A stretch of DNA of 27,942 nucleotides from Candidatus Paenalcaligenes intestinipullorum (GTDB taxonomy: Bacteria > Pseudomonadota > Gammaproteobacteria > Burkholderiales > Burkholderiaceae_B): NCBI GenBank assembly GCA_019120675.1, contig DWUQ01000078.1, forward strand, positions 1 to 27,942, written 5' to 3'. A program made the position numbers and the translations under genes. The notes under the pieces were generated by a model, which searched no databases, was not told the DNA's origin, and saw only the letters and a list, made by a program, of their open reading frames with translations. Positions within the stretch are counted from its first letter, which is position 1; each line of letters opens with the position of its first letter. This document shows positions 1 through 7,380 of this stretch, piece after piece.

Positions 1-41
1 CCTTAGGTATGGGCCTGCTCACTTTGGATCAATCCCGATGA
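1..41 (+). CDS. C-terminal tail of an upstream gene, possibly thiD (partial)
   Basis: An open frame enters from the left edge (codons in phase from base 3) and ends LGMGLLTLDQSR-stop at 39-41. The stop overlaps the thiE ATG as ATGA, which is typical of translational coupling. The tail resembles the C-terminal G-x-G-(I/L)-G-P segment of ThiD (hydroxymethylpyrimidine/HMP-phosphate kinase), and ThiD would fit in front of ThiE. Only 12 residues are visible, so the identity is inference. Confidence 0.4.
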   Translation, partial: LGMGLLTLDQSR

Positions 42-703
42 CACTACCTACCCGACTTCCACGCGGCCTTTATGGCATCACTCCTGAGTGGGATGATACC
101 TCACGCCTATTGCAAGCGATTCGTGATGCGCACCGTGGCGGCTTAGCGGTACTGCAATGGCGACGTAAACGTATCGACCCAAGCTTAGCGGAGACACAAC
201 GCGACGCCGTGCAGACATTATGCCAAAGCCTCAGTCTACCGTTTATTATTAATGACGACTGGCCTTTAGCATTGCGTAGTGGTGCGGATGGGGTGCACTT
301 AGGCCGCGAAGATGGTGTGTTGCGTGAGGCACGTCAGCAGCTAGGAGCTTTACGTTTGCTGGGTGCCTCGTGCTACGACAGCTTAGCGCTTGCCGAGCGC
401 GCGCTCAGCCAAGAGGTGGACTACGTCGCCTTTGGTGCCATGTACCCCTCTCATTCCAAACCGAATGCACCACGTGCCCAGCTGGCCACGCTTACTCAAG
501 CCAAGGCCTTGTGTGCCGAGCACGCCACACCCAAAGGCCGCGCTGCGGTGGTCGCCATTGGGGGCATCACCTTAGACAATGCTGCCCCCTTAATTGCTGC
601 TGGCGCAGACAGCTTGGCGGTGATTAATGGCCTATTTGAAGCGGACGATGTGTACGCCTGCGCTCGGGCCTTTACTCAGCTTTTTACCGATCTTTCACAG
701 TAA
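38..703 (+). CDS. thiE: Thiamine-phosphate synthase ThiE
   Basis: ThiE joins HMP-diphosphate and thiazole phosphate to give thiamine phosphate in the cytoplasm. The 221-residue protein has the usual length and the TIM-barrel motifs of the family: a basic WRRK segment near residue 41 for the diphosphate, INDDW at 71-75, VHLGREDG at 86-93 (the usual G-Q-x-D becomes G-R-E-D), the flexible loop YPSHSKPNAPRA around Lys141, and the phosphate-binding AIGGI at 173-177. The ATG at 38 overlaps the preceding stop as ATGA and is the natural start. The frame is open upstream to the window edge without another ATG. hemL follows 52 bp later with no terminator between them, so co-transcription is likely. Confidence 0.95.
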   Translation: MTLPTRLPRGLYGITPEWDDTSRLLQAIRDAHRGGLAVLQWRRKRIDPSLAETQRDAVQTLCQSLSLPFIINDDWPLALRSGADGVHLGREDGVLREARQQLGALRLLGASCYDSLALAERALSQEVDYVAFGAMYPSHSKPNAPRAQLATLTQAKALCAEHATPKGRAAVVAIGGITLDNAAPLIAAGADSLAVINGLFEADDVYACARAFTQLFTDLSQ

Positions 704-755
704 GCCGTTACTCGGCCTATACGCTCAAATTCACTGATTTTTATTGGTTATCGTT

Positions 756-2033
756 ATGTCACGCAATACTGAACTTTTTGAACGCGCCAATCGCCATATC
801 CCTGGTGGCGTGAACTCTCCGGTTCGAGCCTTTGGCTCGGTGGGTGGGGTGCCTCGTTTTATTGAACGCGCTCAAGGCCCTTGGGTCTGGGACGCCGATC
901 AAACCCAGTATATTGACTACGTTGGCTCTTGGGGGCCAGCTATTTTGGGTCATGCACATCCTGACGTGGTGAAAGCCGTCCAAGACAGCGCCACACGCGG
1001 CTTATCCTTTGGTGCGCCCACGGCTGGCGAGATCGAGCTGGCTGAGTTGCTGTGTCAGTTGCTGCCTAGTTTAGAAAAAGTACGCTTAGTCAGCTCAGGC
1101 ACTGAGGCCACCATGAGCGCTATCCGTTTGGCGCGAGGCTACACTGGGCGTAATAAAATCATCAAGTTCGAAGGCTGCTATCACGGTCACGCCGACAGCC
1201 TGTTGGTGAAGGCCGGTTCAGGCTTATTGACCTTCGGCAACCCCACCTCGGCTGGTGTGCCCGAAGCCTTTATTCAGGATACGGTGGTGTTAAATTTCAA
1301 TGACATCGACGGTGTCAAAGCAGCTTTTAGCGAATACGCGGATCAGATTGCGTGCATCATTGTGGAGCCCATTGCGGGCAATATGAATTTAATCAAACCA
1401 ATTCCAGGCTTTTTGGAAACACTGCGTGAGCAATGTACCAAGCATGGCGCAGTACTGATTTTTGACGAGGTGATGACCGGTTTCCGCGCAGGTCCACAAG
1501 GGGTTCAAGGCCTGAGCGGTATCACGCCCGACCTCACCACCTTAGCTAAAGTCATCGGGGGCGGCATGCCGGTTGGGGCGTTTGGTGGTCGGGCCGATAT
1601 TATGGACAAGATCGCCCCCTTAGGCCCTGTCTATCAAGCGGGCACACTTTCGGGTAACCCCGTTGCTGTGGCGGCTGGCTTATGTACGCTCAAGCTTCTC
1701 CAAGAGCCTGGTTTGTATGACACCTTGGCGCAGCGTACCCAACGCTTGGCTCAAGGGCTCAAAGAGCGCGCGGTGGCAGCGGGCCATAGTTTTAGTAGCG
1801 ACAGCGTAGGCGGTATGTTGGGGTATTACTTCGCCGAGGAAGTGCCCACCTCGTATGCCGCGGTATCCGCGACCGACCTGAGCAAATTCAATCGCTTTTT
1901 CCATGCGATGCTCGACGAGGGTGTGTATTTTGCGCCGTCGGCGTATGAGGCCAGCTTTGTGTCGATTACTCACGATGACGAGATTATCCAACAAACACTG
2001 GATGCGGCGGAGCGTGTGTTTAAGGCACTGTAA
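756..2033 (+). CDS. hemL: Glutamate-1-semialdehyde 2,1-aminomutase HemL
   Basis: HemL is a PLP enzyme that converts glutamate-1-semialdehyde to 5-aminolevulinate, the C5-pathway entry to heme. At 425 residues it has the family length. Visible motifs are the PLP phosphate-binding SSGTEATMSAIRLARG (113-128), GCYHGHAD (140-147), DEVMTGFR (237-244) and the Schiff-base lysine in TLAKVIGGGMPVGAFGG (Lys265). I chose the ATG at 756 (MSRNTELFERA) over an in-frame TTG at 744 because it matches the usual N-terminus. No convincing Shine-Dalgarno sequence precedes either start. It lies 52 bp after thiE and ends before a nested hairpin and a strong terminator. Confidence 0.96.
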   Translation: MSRNTELFERANRHIPGGVNSPVRAFGSVGGVPRFIERAQGPWVWDADQTQYIDYVGSWGPAILGHAHPDVVKAVQDSATRGLSFGAPTAGEIELAELLCQLLPSLEKVRLVSSGTEATMSAIRLARGYTGRNKIIKFEGCYHGHADSLLVKAGSGLLTFGNPTSAGVPEAFIQDTVVLNFNDIDGVKAAFSEYADQIACIIVEPIAGNMNLIKPIPGFLETLREQCTKHGAVLIFDEVMTGFRAGPQGVQGLSGITPDLTTLAKVIGGGMPVGAFGGRADIMDKIAPLGPVYQAGTLSGNPVAVAAGLCTLKLLQEPGLYDTLAQRTQRLAQGLKERAVAAGHSFSSDSVGGMLGYYFAEEVPTSYAAVSATDLSKFNRFFHAMLDEGVYFAPSAYEASFVSITHDDEIIQQTLDAAERVFKAL

Positions 2034-2040
2034 CTAGGCT

Positions 2041-2096
2041 CGGCTCACCGCACAGCTCACTCCGCTTTTTTGGGAGTGCTTTTATAGTGTGAGCCG
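2041..2096 (+). repeat. Nested inverted repeats just after hemL
   Basis: The outer arms CGGCTCAC (2041-2048) and GTGAGCCG (2089-2096) are perfect complements. They enclose inner arms CACTCC (2058-2063) and GGAGTG (2073-2078), and the inner hairpin is followed by CTTTTAT. The structure starts 8 bp after the hemL stop, so it could be a weak first terminator or a 3'-end stabilising structure. Confidence 0.55.
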
Positions 2097-2149
2097 TTTG
2101 CTAGCCTCCGCCTGAAGCGATGAAATAGGTCGCGCACTTCACTCAAGGG

Positions 2150-2186
2150 GCGTTGCTGTCGAACACAGCAACGCTCTTTTTGTTTT
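2150..2186 (+). terminator. Rho-independent terminator after hemL
   Basis: A perfect 10-bp stem is formed by GCGTTGCTGT (2150-2159) and ACAGCAACGC (2165-2174). The loop is 5 nt and the T-rich tail TCTTTTTGTTTT runs from 2175 to 2186. It ends thiE-hemL transcription before the marR promoter. Confidence 0.88.
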
Positions 2187-2202
2187 CCGTTTAATGCCAC
2201 TA

Positions 2203-2230
2203 GCGTAAATCTTGATTTTACGCAAGCGTA
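2203..2230. promoter_or_regulatory. Overlapping palindromes upstream of the marR promoter (putative operator)
   Basis: GCGTAAA (2203-2209) and TTTACGC (2217-2223) form an inverted repeat with a 7-bp spacer. TACGC (2219-2223) and GCGTA (2226-2230) form a second one with a 2-bp spacer. The motif GCGTA therefore occurs three times in alternating orientation, ending 3 bp before the -35 box. Autoregulation by the MarR protein is a guess from position. Confidence 0.45.
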
Positions 2231-2233
2231 TTC

Positions 2234-2261
2234 TTGACTATTCAACGATACACTGTATATC
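2234..2261 (+). promoter_or_regulatory. Putative sigma70 promoter for the marR-type gene
   Basis: TTGACT (2234-2239) and TATATC (2256-2261) are separated by 16 bp. The expected transcription start is near 2268, giving a 5' leader of about 58 nt before the ATG at 2326. Confidence 0.6.
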
Positions 2262-2325
2262 CAACCCTCTTTTTTATTGGTCCGATGGGTGCCTTAGCGC
2301 CAACTCATTGATTTTGGGATACAGC

Positions 2326-2850
2326 ATGAAGATTCACGATACCTCTTTTACGCCCGAGCCTACCGCGTTTCCAGACCTGGAAAGTCGCATCAGTCCCGAT
2401 GACCATCACGATCTCCACCTATGGTTACGCATGCAGAGCTGCAGCACGCTCATTGTGAACGAGCTACGTACACGCTTGCGTCAAAATTTTCAAACCACCC
2501 TACCACGTTTTGACTTAATGGCTCAGCTCAGCCAAAACCAAGCAGGCATGAAAATGAGCGACCTATCGCGGCAAATGATGGTCACTAACGGTAACATCAC
2601 AGGGATTGTGGATCAGTTGGAAAAAGAGGGACTCATTGAACGCATTCGTCCTTTAAACGATCGCCGCAGCTCGCTGATTCGACTGACCCCAACAGGCCAG
2701 CAAAGCTATCAAACAATGGCCGCGGCCCATCAACAATGGCTCAATGAGTTGTTTGTGGCATTGCCGGAACAGTCTCGTCAGCATTTATTTGAGCATCTCG
2801 GCGTTTTAAAGCAATTAGCCCGCACGGTCGCCCTACACCCCGCCGCCTAA
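2326..2850 (+). CDS. MarR-family transcriptional regulator
   Basis: A 174-residue DNA-binding protein of the MarR fold. The dimerisation helices flank a winged helix-turn-helix: helix 2 MKMSDLSRQM (75-84), the recognition helix TNGNITGIVDQLEKEG (87-102) and the wing IRPLNDRRSSLIRLTPTG (107-124), whose N-D-R-R-S sequence is a MarR hallmark. One cysteine (Cys39) sits in the first helical region. I use the ATG at 2326 because upstream in-frame TTG codons would place the start inside the promoter region. The first 25 residues are polar and longer than usual for the family. It has its own promoter and a palindromic putative operator. argJ follows 47 bp downstream and may be co-transcribed. The ligand is unknown; nothing nearby points to a drug pump or aromatic catabolism. 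Confidence 0.85.
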   Translation: MKIHDTSFTPEPTAFPDLESRISPDDHHDLHLWLRMQSCSTLIVNELRTRLRQNFQTTLPRFDLMAQLSQNQAGMKMSDLSRQMMVTNGNITGIVDQLEKEGLIERIRPLNDRRSSLIRLTPTGQQSYQTMAAAHQQWLNELFVALPEQSRQHLFEHLGVLKQLARTVALHPAA

Positions 2851-2897
2851 AAGCAGGTATGATTTATGTTTACCTCTAACTTTTATTCAGGTGAACT

Positions 2898-4124
2898 ATG
2901 GCGGTTAATTTACAAATTCCTGCACAGTCGGACATTCATGCAGTAAAAGGTGTGGACATTGGTATTGCGGCCGCTGGTATTCGCAAAGTTGACCATCCCG
3001 ACCTCACCGTTTTTAAGCTCGCCCCCAATACGGCCGTGGCGGGTGTCTTTACCACCAACCGCTTTCGTGCCGCACCCGTGCAAGTCTGTGAAGTGCATTT
3101 GTCTTCTGACCACGATACCCAAGCTTTGGTGATTAATACAGGTAATGCGAATGCCGCCACGGGCGATACCGGAATGGAGCATGCGCGACGCACCTGCAGC
3201 GAAGCCGCTGAGCTTTTGGATTTACGCCCCTCCCAAGTCCTGCCTTTTTCTACAGGCGTGATTCTAGAGCCTTTGCCAATCGAAAAGATTGTCGCCAGCC
3301 TACCCGCCGCTGTAAACGACCTGCGCCCCGACAATTGGTTTGCTGCTGCACACAGCATCATGACCACCGACACGCAGCCAAAAATCTACTCCACTCAGCT
3401 GCCACTCGGCAACACCACGACAACTATTACGGGTATTAGCAAAGGCGCGGGCATGATCAAGCCCAACATGGCTACTATGCTTGGCTTTTTGGCGACCGAT
3501 GCGGGAGTAGCCCCCGAGCTGCTCAAGGAAATGACGCGCAGCATCGCCAACGCCTCGTTTAATCGGATTAGTGTGGATGGCGACACCTCCACCAACGACT
3601 CGTTTATTATTATGGCCACTGGGCAAAATGGCGTGCAAATTGACTCCGTGGCCAGCCCTCATTATGCGACGTTGTTTGCGTCACTCAAAGCCGCAGCGCT
3701 GGACTTAGCTCAAAAAATCGTCCGAGATGGCGAAGGGGCCACTAAGTTCATCACCATCCAGGTCGATGAAGCCACCAGCCGTGCCGAGGCGCTAAAAGTT
3801 GCCTACGCCGTGGCGCAATCCCCCCTCATTAAAACCGCCTTTTTTGCGTCGGACCCGAACCTGGGTCGCATTTTGTGTGCGATTGGTTACGCTGGCATCA
3901 AAGACCTCGACATCAGCAAGGTACGCTTATGGCTCGGTGATGTGCTGGTGGCCACCAAGGGTGGTCGCAACCCTGACTACCAAGAGGCCGATGGTCAGCG
4001 CGTCATGCAGGCAGAGGAAATCACCGTACGGATTGGTTTAGGTCGAGGTCACGATACAGAGACCGTCTACACTTGCGATTTTTCCCACGAATACGTCAGC
4101 ATCAACGCCGATTACCGCAGCTAA
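2898..4124 (+). CDS. argJ: Bifunctional ornithine acetyltransferase / N-acetylglutamate synthase ArgJ
   Basis: ArgJ recycles acetyl groups from N-acetylornithine to glutamate in arginine synthesis and can use acetyl-CoA when bifunctional. The 408 residues match the family. The autocleavage site is clear: SKGAGMIKPNMATMLGF (181-197), where cleavage before Thr193 gives alpha and beta chains with Thr193 as the N-terminal nucleophile. The FTTNRFRAAPV segment (51-61) and GDGEGATK-like RDGEGATKF further on are also typical. The ATG at 2898 has AGGTGA a few bases upstream. The gap to the marR gene holds the short inverted repeat AGGTA-N11-TACCT (2855-2875). Whether this ArgJ has both activities cannot be read from the sequence. 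Confidence 0.95.
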   Translation: MAVNLQIPAQSDIHAVKGVDIGIAAAGIRKVDHPDLTVFKLAPNTAVAGVFTTNRFRAAPVQVCEVHLSSDHDTQALVINTGNANAATGDTGMEHARRTCSEAAELLDLRPSQVLPFSTGVILEPLPIEKIVASLPAAVNDLRPDNWFAAAHSIMTTDTQPKIYSTQLPLGNTTTTITGISKGAGMIKPNMATMLGFLATDAGVAPELLKEMTRSIANASFNRISVDGDTSTNDSFIIMATGQNGVQIDSVASPHYATLFASLKAAALDLAQKIVRDGEGATKFITIQVDEATSRAEALKVAYAVAQSPLIKTAFFASDPNLGRILCAIGYAGIKDLDISKVRLWLGDVLVATKGGRNPDYQEADGQRVMQAEEITVRIGLGRGHDTETVYTCDFSHEYVSINADYRS

Positions 4125-4129
4125 AATAC

Positions 4130-4178
4130 GCTGTGGCCAAGGGTGCCTCCTTCTTGCCACAGCCAAACATTTGTTTTA
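4130..4178 (+). terminator. Probable terminator after argJ
   Basis: GCTGTGGCCAAG (4130-4141) pairs with CTTGCCACAGC (4153-4163) with one bulged C. The tail is only moderately T-rich (ATTTGTTTTATT), so termination may be incomplete. It lies directly upstream of the rplU promoter. Confidence 0.6.
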
Positions 4179-4207
4179 TTGCGTCTTTTCCCATAAATTC
4201 ATATAAT
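4179..4207 (+). promoter_or_regulatory. Sigma70 promoter of the rplU-rpmA operon
   Basis: TTGCGT (4179-4184), a 17-bp spacer and a perfect TATAAT (4202-4207). The expected start is near 4214, about 73 nt before the rplU ATG. Confidence 0.8.
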
Positions 4208-4213
4208 AATTGG

Positions 4214-4231
4214 CTACCCTTTGGTGGGTAG
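4214..4231 (+). promoter_or_regulatory. Hairpin at the 5' end of the rplU leader
   Basis: CTACCC (4214-4219) and GGGTAG (4226-4231) form a 6-bp stem with a 6-nt loop. It begins about 7 nt after the -10 box, so it would sit at the very 5' end of the transcript, where it could stabilise the mRNA or act in ribosomal-protein feedback. TTAATTTTATT follows it. Confidence 0.5.
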
Positions 4232-4286
4232 TTAATTTTATTGGTTTTGACGAGCGCAACTCGTCAGCTTTTCTAGGATTTTCCCT

Positions 4287-4598
4287 ATGTACGCGGTTAT
4301 AAAAACCGGCGGCAAACAGTACCGTGTTAGCCCCGGCCAAAAATTGAAAATAGAACAGATACCAGCAGACATTGGGCAAGAAATCACGCTCGACCAAGTA
4401 TTGTCCGTAGGCGAAGGCGAATCCCTCAAACTGGGTACCCCTTTTGTTGAAGGCGCACAGGTTAAAGCGACCGTTCTTGCACAAGGCCGTCATGCAAAAA
4501 TCAAAATCTTCAAGATGCGTCGACGCAAGGGCTATCGCAAAACGCAAGGCCACCGTCAAAACTATACTGAAGTGCGTATCGAAGCCGTTAATGCCTAA
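4287..4598 (+). CDS. rplU: 50S ribosomal protein L21
   Basis: The 103 residues equal the usual length of bacterial bL21. The N-terminus MYAVIKTGGKQYRV and the C-terminal basic KMRRRKGYRKTQGHRQ segment that contacts 23S rRNA are characteristic. It is the first gene of the L21-L27 operon. A good promoter and a leader hairpin precede it, and AGGA about 10 nt before the ATG is the likely ribosome site. rpmA follows 48 bp later. Confidence 0.97.
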   Translation: MYAVIKTGGKQYRVSPGQKLKIEQIPADIGQEITLDQVLSVGEGESLKLGTPFVEGAQVKATVLAQGRHAKIKIFKMRRRKGYRKTQGHRQNYTEVRIEAVNA

Positions 4599-4646
4599 TT
4601 AACGTCGGACACTTTAGTTACCTAATCTCGCTACAGGAGTTTTAAA

Positions 4647-4907
4647 ATGGCACAGAAGAAGGGCGGCGGCTCTACGCGAAACGGACGCGACTCACAGGCT
4701 AAACGCCTAGGGGTTAAAGTCTACGGTGGCCAGGCCATCAATGCAGGTTCGATTATTGTTCGTCAACGTGGTACGCAATTCCACGCTGGCCAAAACGTCG
4801 GTATTGGTAAAGACCACACGCTCTACTCTTTAGTAGATGGTCATGTGAAGTTCAGCATCTCTGGTGCCATGAACAAGCGTACCGTATCGGTGGTTGCTGC
4901 CGAATAA
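4647..4907 (+). CDS. rpmA: 50S ribosomal protein L27
   Basis: An 86-residue bL27. The N-terminus MAQKKGGGSTRNGRDS is the flexible tail that reaches the peptidyl-transferase centre; it has no extra cleaved leader of the kind seen in Firmicutes. KRLGVKVYGGQ and GSIIVRQRGTQFH follow the family pattern. AGGAG lies 8 nt upstream of the ATG. A strong terminator follows, so much of the transcription ends here before obgE. Confidence 0.97.
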   Translation: MAQKKGGGSTRNGRDSQAKRLGVKVYGGQAINAGSIIVRQRGTQFHAGQNVGIGKDHTLYSLVDGHVKFSISGAMNKRTVSVVAAE

Positions 4908-4927
4908 GCACCCGCCGTACTCGACCT

Positions 4928-4970
4928 AAAGCCCTGCTTTTACCTTACGGTAGCAGGGCTTTTTTGTTTT
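4928..4970 (+). terminator. Rho-independent terminator after rpmA
   Basis: The perfect 11-bp arms AAAGCCCTGCT (4928-4938) and AGCAGGGCTTT (4952-4962) enclose a 13-nt loop. The T tract continues to 4970 (TTTTTGTTTT). It separates the ribosomal-protein genes from obgE, which may rely on read-through or on its own promoter. Confidence 0.92.
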
Positions 4971-5024
4971 ACACTATGTGCTTTCGCACAGTCGCGCTGA
5001 GTGCGCATTTGTTTGGATAGGCTC

Positions 5025-6146
5025 ATGAAATTTGTTGATGAAGCAACAATCGAAGTCATTGCAGGCCGCGGTGGTAATGGTGCGGCAAGCTTTCGCCGTG
5101 AAAAATTCATCCCCAAAGGTGGTCCCGATGGCGGCGATGGTGGCCGAGGTGGTAGCGTTTATGCCGTCGCTGACAGCAACGTCAACACGCTCGTGGACTA
5201 TCGTTACGCCCGCCTGCACCGCGCCAAAAATGGTGAAAATGGCCGTGGCTCCGATCAATACGGGGCTTCAGGCACCGACATCACCCTACGCTTTCCTGTA
5301 GGCACGCTCATCAGCGATGCCGATACAGGCGAGCTCTTGTTTGACCTAAACCAAGACGGTCAACGTGTTACGCTTGCACAAGGCGGTGAAGGTGGCTTAG
5401 GCAATTTACACTTTAAAAGCAGTGTGAACCGTGCCCCCCGTCAATTTACCGAGGGCAAAGTGGGCGGGCAGCGCAAACTCAAACTTGAGCTCAAAGTGCT
5501 GGCCGATGTCGGTTTGCTCGGTTTACCCAACGCTGGTAAATCTACTTTTATTAGCCGCGTATCAAATGCTAAGCCCCGTATTGCCGACTACCCGTTTACG
5601 ACACTACACCCTAACTTGGGGGTGGTGCGTACCTCTCCCTCACATAGCTTTGTGGTAGCGGATTTACCTGGACTCATCGCTGGTGCCTCTGAGGGGGCTG
5701 GCTTGGGGCATTTGTTTTTACGTCACCTGTCCCGCACGGGCTTATTGCTGCATATCGTTGATGTCAGCAGCTTTGATCCCGAGGTGGACCCCGTCGATGC
5801 AGCGGTAGAGCAGATCGAAACCATTACCGATGAGCTCCTTCGCTACAGCAGCGACCTCGAGGATAAGCCTCGCTGGCTGGTACTTAACAAAATGGATATG
5901 ATGACCGACCCCGAGGCGCTACAGGCTGCCATCACACAGCGCTTAGACTGGCAGAATCCCGTATTTCGTATCTCTGCCCTCAGTGGCGACGGCACACAAG
6001 AGTTGTGCTTACGCATTCAAAGCTGGCTGGATACCACGCGTCAGGCCGCCAAAGAGCAGGCCGAACAAGCCGCAGCCGACTACACCCCTACGGACCCACG
6101 CTTTGATGACGCCCGTCAAAATATTGATCCCGAGGATGCTCTCTAA
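5025..6146 (+). CDS. obgE: GTPase ObgE/CgtA
   Basis: Obg is an essential GTPase tied to 50S assembly and the stress response. The 373-residue protein has the glycine-rich Obg fold (about 1-158, with the GGNGAASFRREKF and GGPDGGDGGRGG runs) and then the G domain: P-loop GLPNAGKST (166-174), the switch region FTTLHPNLGV (191-200), DLPG (213-216), NKMD (288-291) and SALSGDG (317-323). The tail from 340 is an acidic, poorly conserved extension without a full OCT domain, as in many proteobacteria. I chose the ATG at 5025 (MKFVDEATIEV) over a GTG at 5001 because it is the family N-terminus and GGATAGG lies just upstream. proB starts 1 bp after the stop. Confidence 0.96.
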   Translation: MKFVDEATIEVIAGRGGNGAASFRREKFIPKGGPDGGDGGRGGSVYAVADSNVNTLVDYRYARLHRAKNGENGRGSDQYGASGTDITLRFPVGTLISDADTGELLFDLNQDGQRVTLAQGGEGGLGNLHFKSSVNRAPRQFTEGKVGGQRKLKLELKVLADVGLLGLPNAGKSTFISRVSNAKPRIADYPFTTLHPNLGVVRTSPSHSFVVADLPGLIAGASEGAGLGHLFLRHLSRTGLLLHIVDVSSFDPEVDPVDAAVEQIETITDELLRYSSDLEDKPRWLVLNKMDMMTDPEALQAAITQRLDWQNPVFRISALSGDGTQELCLRIQSWLDTTRQAAKEQAEQAAADYTPTDPRFDDARQNIDPEDAL

Positions 6147-6147
6147 A

Positions 6148-7296
6148 ATGGGTGATACATCGACCTTATCGTCTGTGGTGGCACAGGCCAATCGCTTGGT
6201 GGTAAAGGTGGGCTCCTCGCTAGTCACCAACGAGGGCCGTGGCATTGACCGTGAGGCTGTCGACCAATGGTCTCAGCAAATTGCCGCACTACACCAACAA
6301 GGTAAGCAAGTCGTGCTGGTGTCTAGTGGCGCCATCGCCGAAGGGGTGGTTCGATTGGGGTGGACGCAACGCCCCAAAGCCATGCATGAGCTGCAAGCGG
6401 CAGCAGCCGTTGGGCAAATGGGCCTAATTCAAGCCTACGAAGTGGCCTTTGCCCAGTACGGAATTCGTACTGCACAAATTCTACTCACCCACGAAGATTT
6501 AGCCGATCGCACCCGTTACCTTAATGCTCGCAGCACCCTGTATACGCTGCTGCAGCTCGGTGTGGTGCCGATCGTGAATGAAAACGATACAGTGATTACA
6601 GATGAAATCCGTCTGGGCGACAACGACACACTCGGCGCACTGGTGACCAATTTAATCGAGGCAGAATCCCTGATTATCCTGACTGATCAACGTGGCTTGT
6701 ACAGTGCCGATCCACGCAGCCATCCTGATGCCGAGTTTATTCACCACGCCCAAGCGGGCGACCCACAGCTCGAGGCCATGGCGGGCGGCGCAGGCAGCAG
6801 TGTGGGCACAGGCGGGATGCTCACTAAGATCTTGGCAGCTAAGCGCGCAGCCAACAGCGGCGGCCATACTACGATTGCATCTGGCCGTGAAGCCAATGTG
6901 CTGCAGCGACTCGCTGCTGGCGAAGCCATTGGCACCGAGTTACGCGCGAGCCTACCCGTACAATCGGCTCGACAGCGCTGGCTCGCCAGTCATTTGCGTG
7001 TACGAGGGCGCATCACGCTGGATGCGGGGGCCATTCATGCGTTGACCAATGGCCACAAAAGCCTGTTAGCCATAGGGGTTACTCAGGTGGAAGGGGAGTT
7101 TAGCCGAGGGGATGTGGTGGCGTGCGTGGATAACCACGGTGTAGAGTATGGCCGAGGCCTGATCAACTACTCCAGTGCAGACACCAAACGTATTATTGGC
7201 TTGCCCAGCCATCGGATTGGAGACGTGCTGGGTACCATGACGGACTCTGAGCTCATCCACCGCGACAATATGGTGTTTCAACAGCTCAACGTGTAG
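6148..7296 (+). CDS. proB: Glutamate 5-kinase ProB
   Basis: ProB phosphorylates glutamate in the first step of proline synthesis and is feedback-inhibited by proline. The 382 residues comprise an amino-acid-kinase domain with VVKVGSSLVTNEGRG (18-32), LVSSGAIAEG (57-66), PIVNENDTV (141-149), RLGDNDTLGA (155-164) and GTGGMLTKILAAK (220-232), then a C-terminal PUA domain (about 283-370). The ATG at 6148 follows the obgE stop by 1 bp, so the two are translationally linked. An in-frame start much farther upstream would lie inside obgE and is rejected. The partner gene proA is not in the window. Confidence 0.96.
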   Translation: MGDTSTLSSVVAQANRLVVKVGSSLVTNEGRGIDREAVDQWSQQIAALHQQGKQVVLVSSGAIAEGVVRLGWTQRPKAMHELQAAAAVGQMGLIQAYEVAFAQYGIRTAQILLTHEDLADRTRYLNARSTLYTLLQLGVVPIVNENDTVITDEIRLGDNDTLGALVTNLIEAESLIILTDQRGLYSADPRSHPDAEFIHHAQAGDPQLEAMAGGAGSSVGTGGMLTKILAAKRAANSGGHTTIASGREANVLQRLAAGEAIGTELRASLPVQSARQRWLASHLRVRGRITLDAGAIHALTNGHKSLLAIGVTQVEGEFSRGDVVACVDNHGVEYGRGLINYSSADTKRIIGLPSHRIGDVLGTMTDSELIHRDNMVFQQLNV

Positions 7297-7334
7297 GGCC
7301 TAGCTCAAAACGGGCGCGACTAAAGACCAGCGCC

Positions 7335-7372
7335 CCGCACAAACTTTCCTTTAGTAAGGAGAGTTTGTGCGG
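7335..7372. repeat. 16-bp near-perfect hairpin between convergent genes
   Basis: CCGCACAAACTTTCCT (7335-7350) pairs with AGGAGAGTTTGTGCGG (7357-7372) with one G-U wobble and a 6-nt loop. It lies between the 3' ends of proB and the minus-strand regulator. Neither strand shows a T tract after the stem, so it is not a canonical intrinsic terminator, although position suggests a role in ending or protecting both transcripts. Confidence 0.75.
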
Positions 7373-7380
7373 ACTGAAGC

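Noticed and set aside
2936..3373. Long antisense frame opposite argJ (145 codons)
   Set aside because: Its codons mirror the argJ frame and its translation shows no domain. argJ has full catalytic motifs.
5983..6147. N-terminal extension of proB inside obgE
   Set aside because: The extra 55 residues are a shadow frame of obgE. The ATG at 6148 gives the canonical ProB start.
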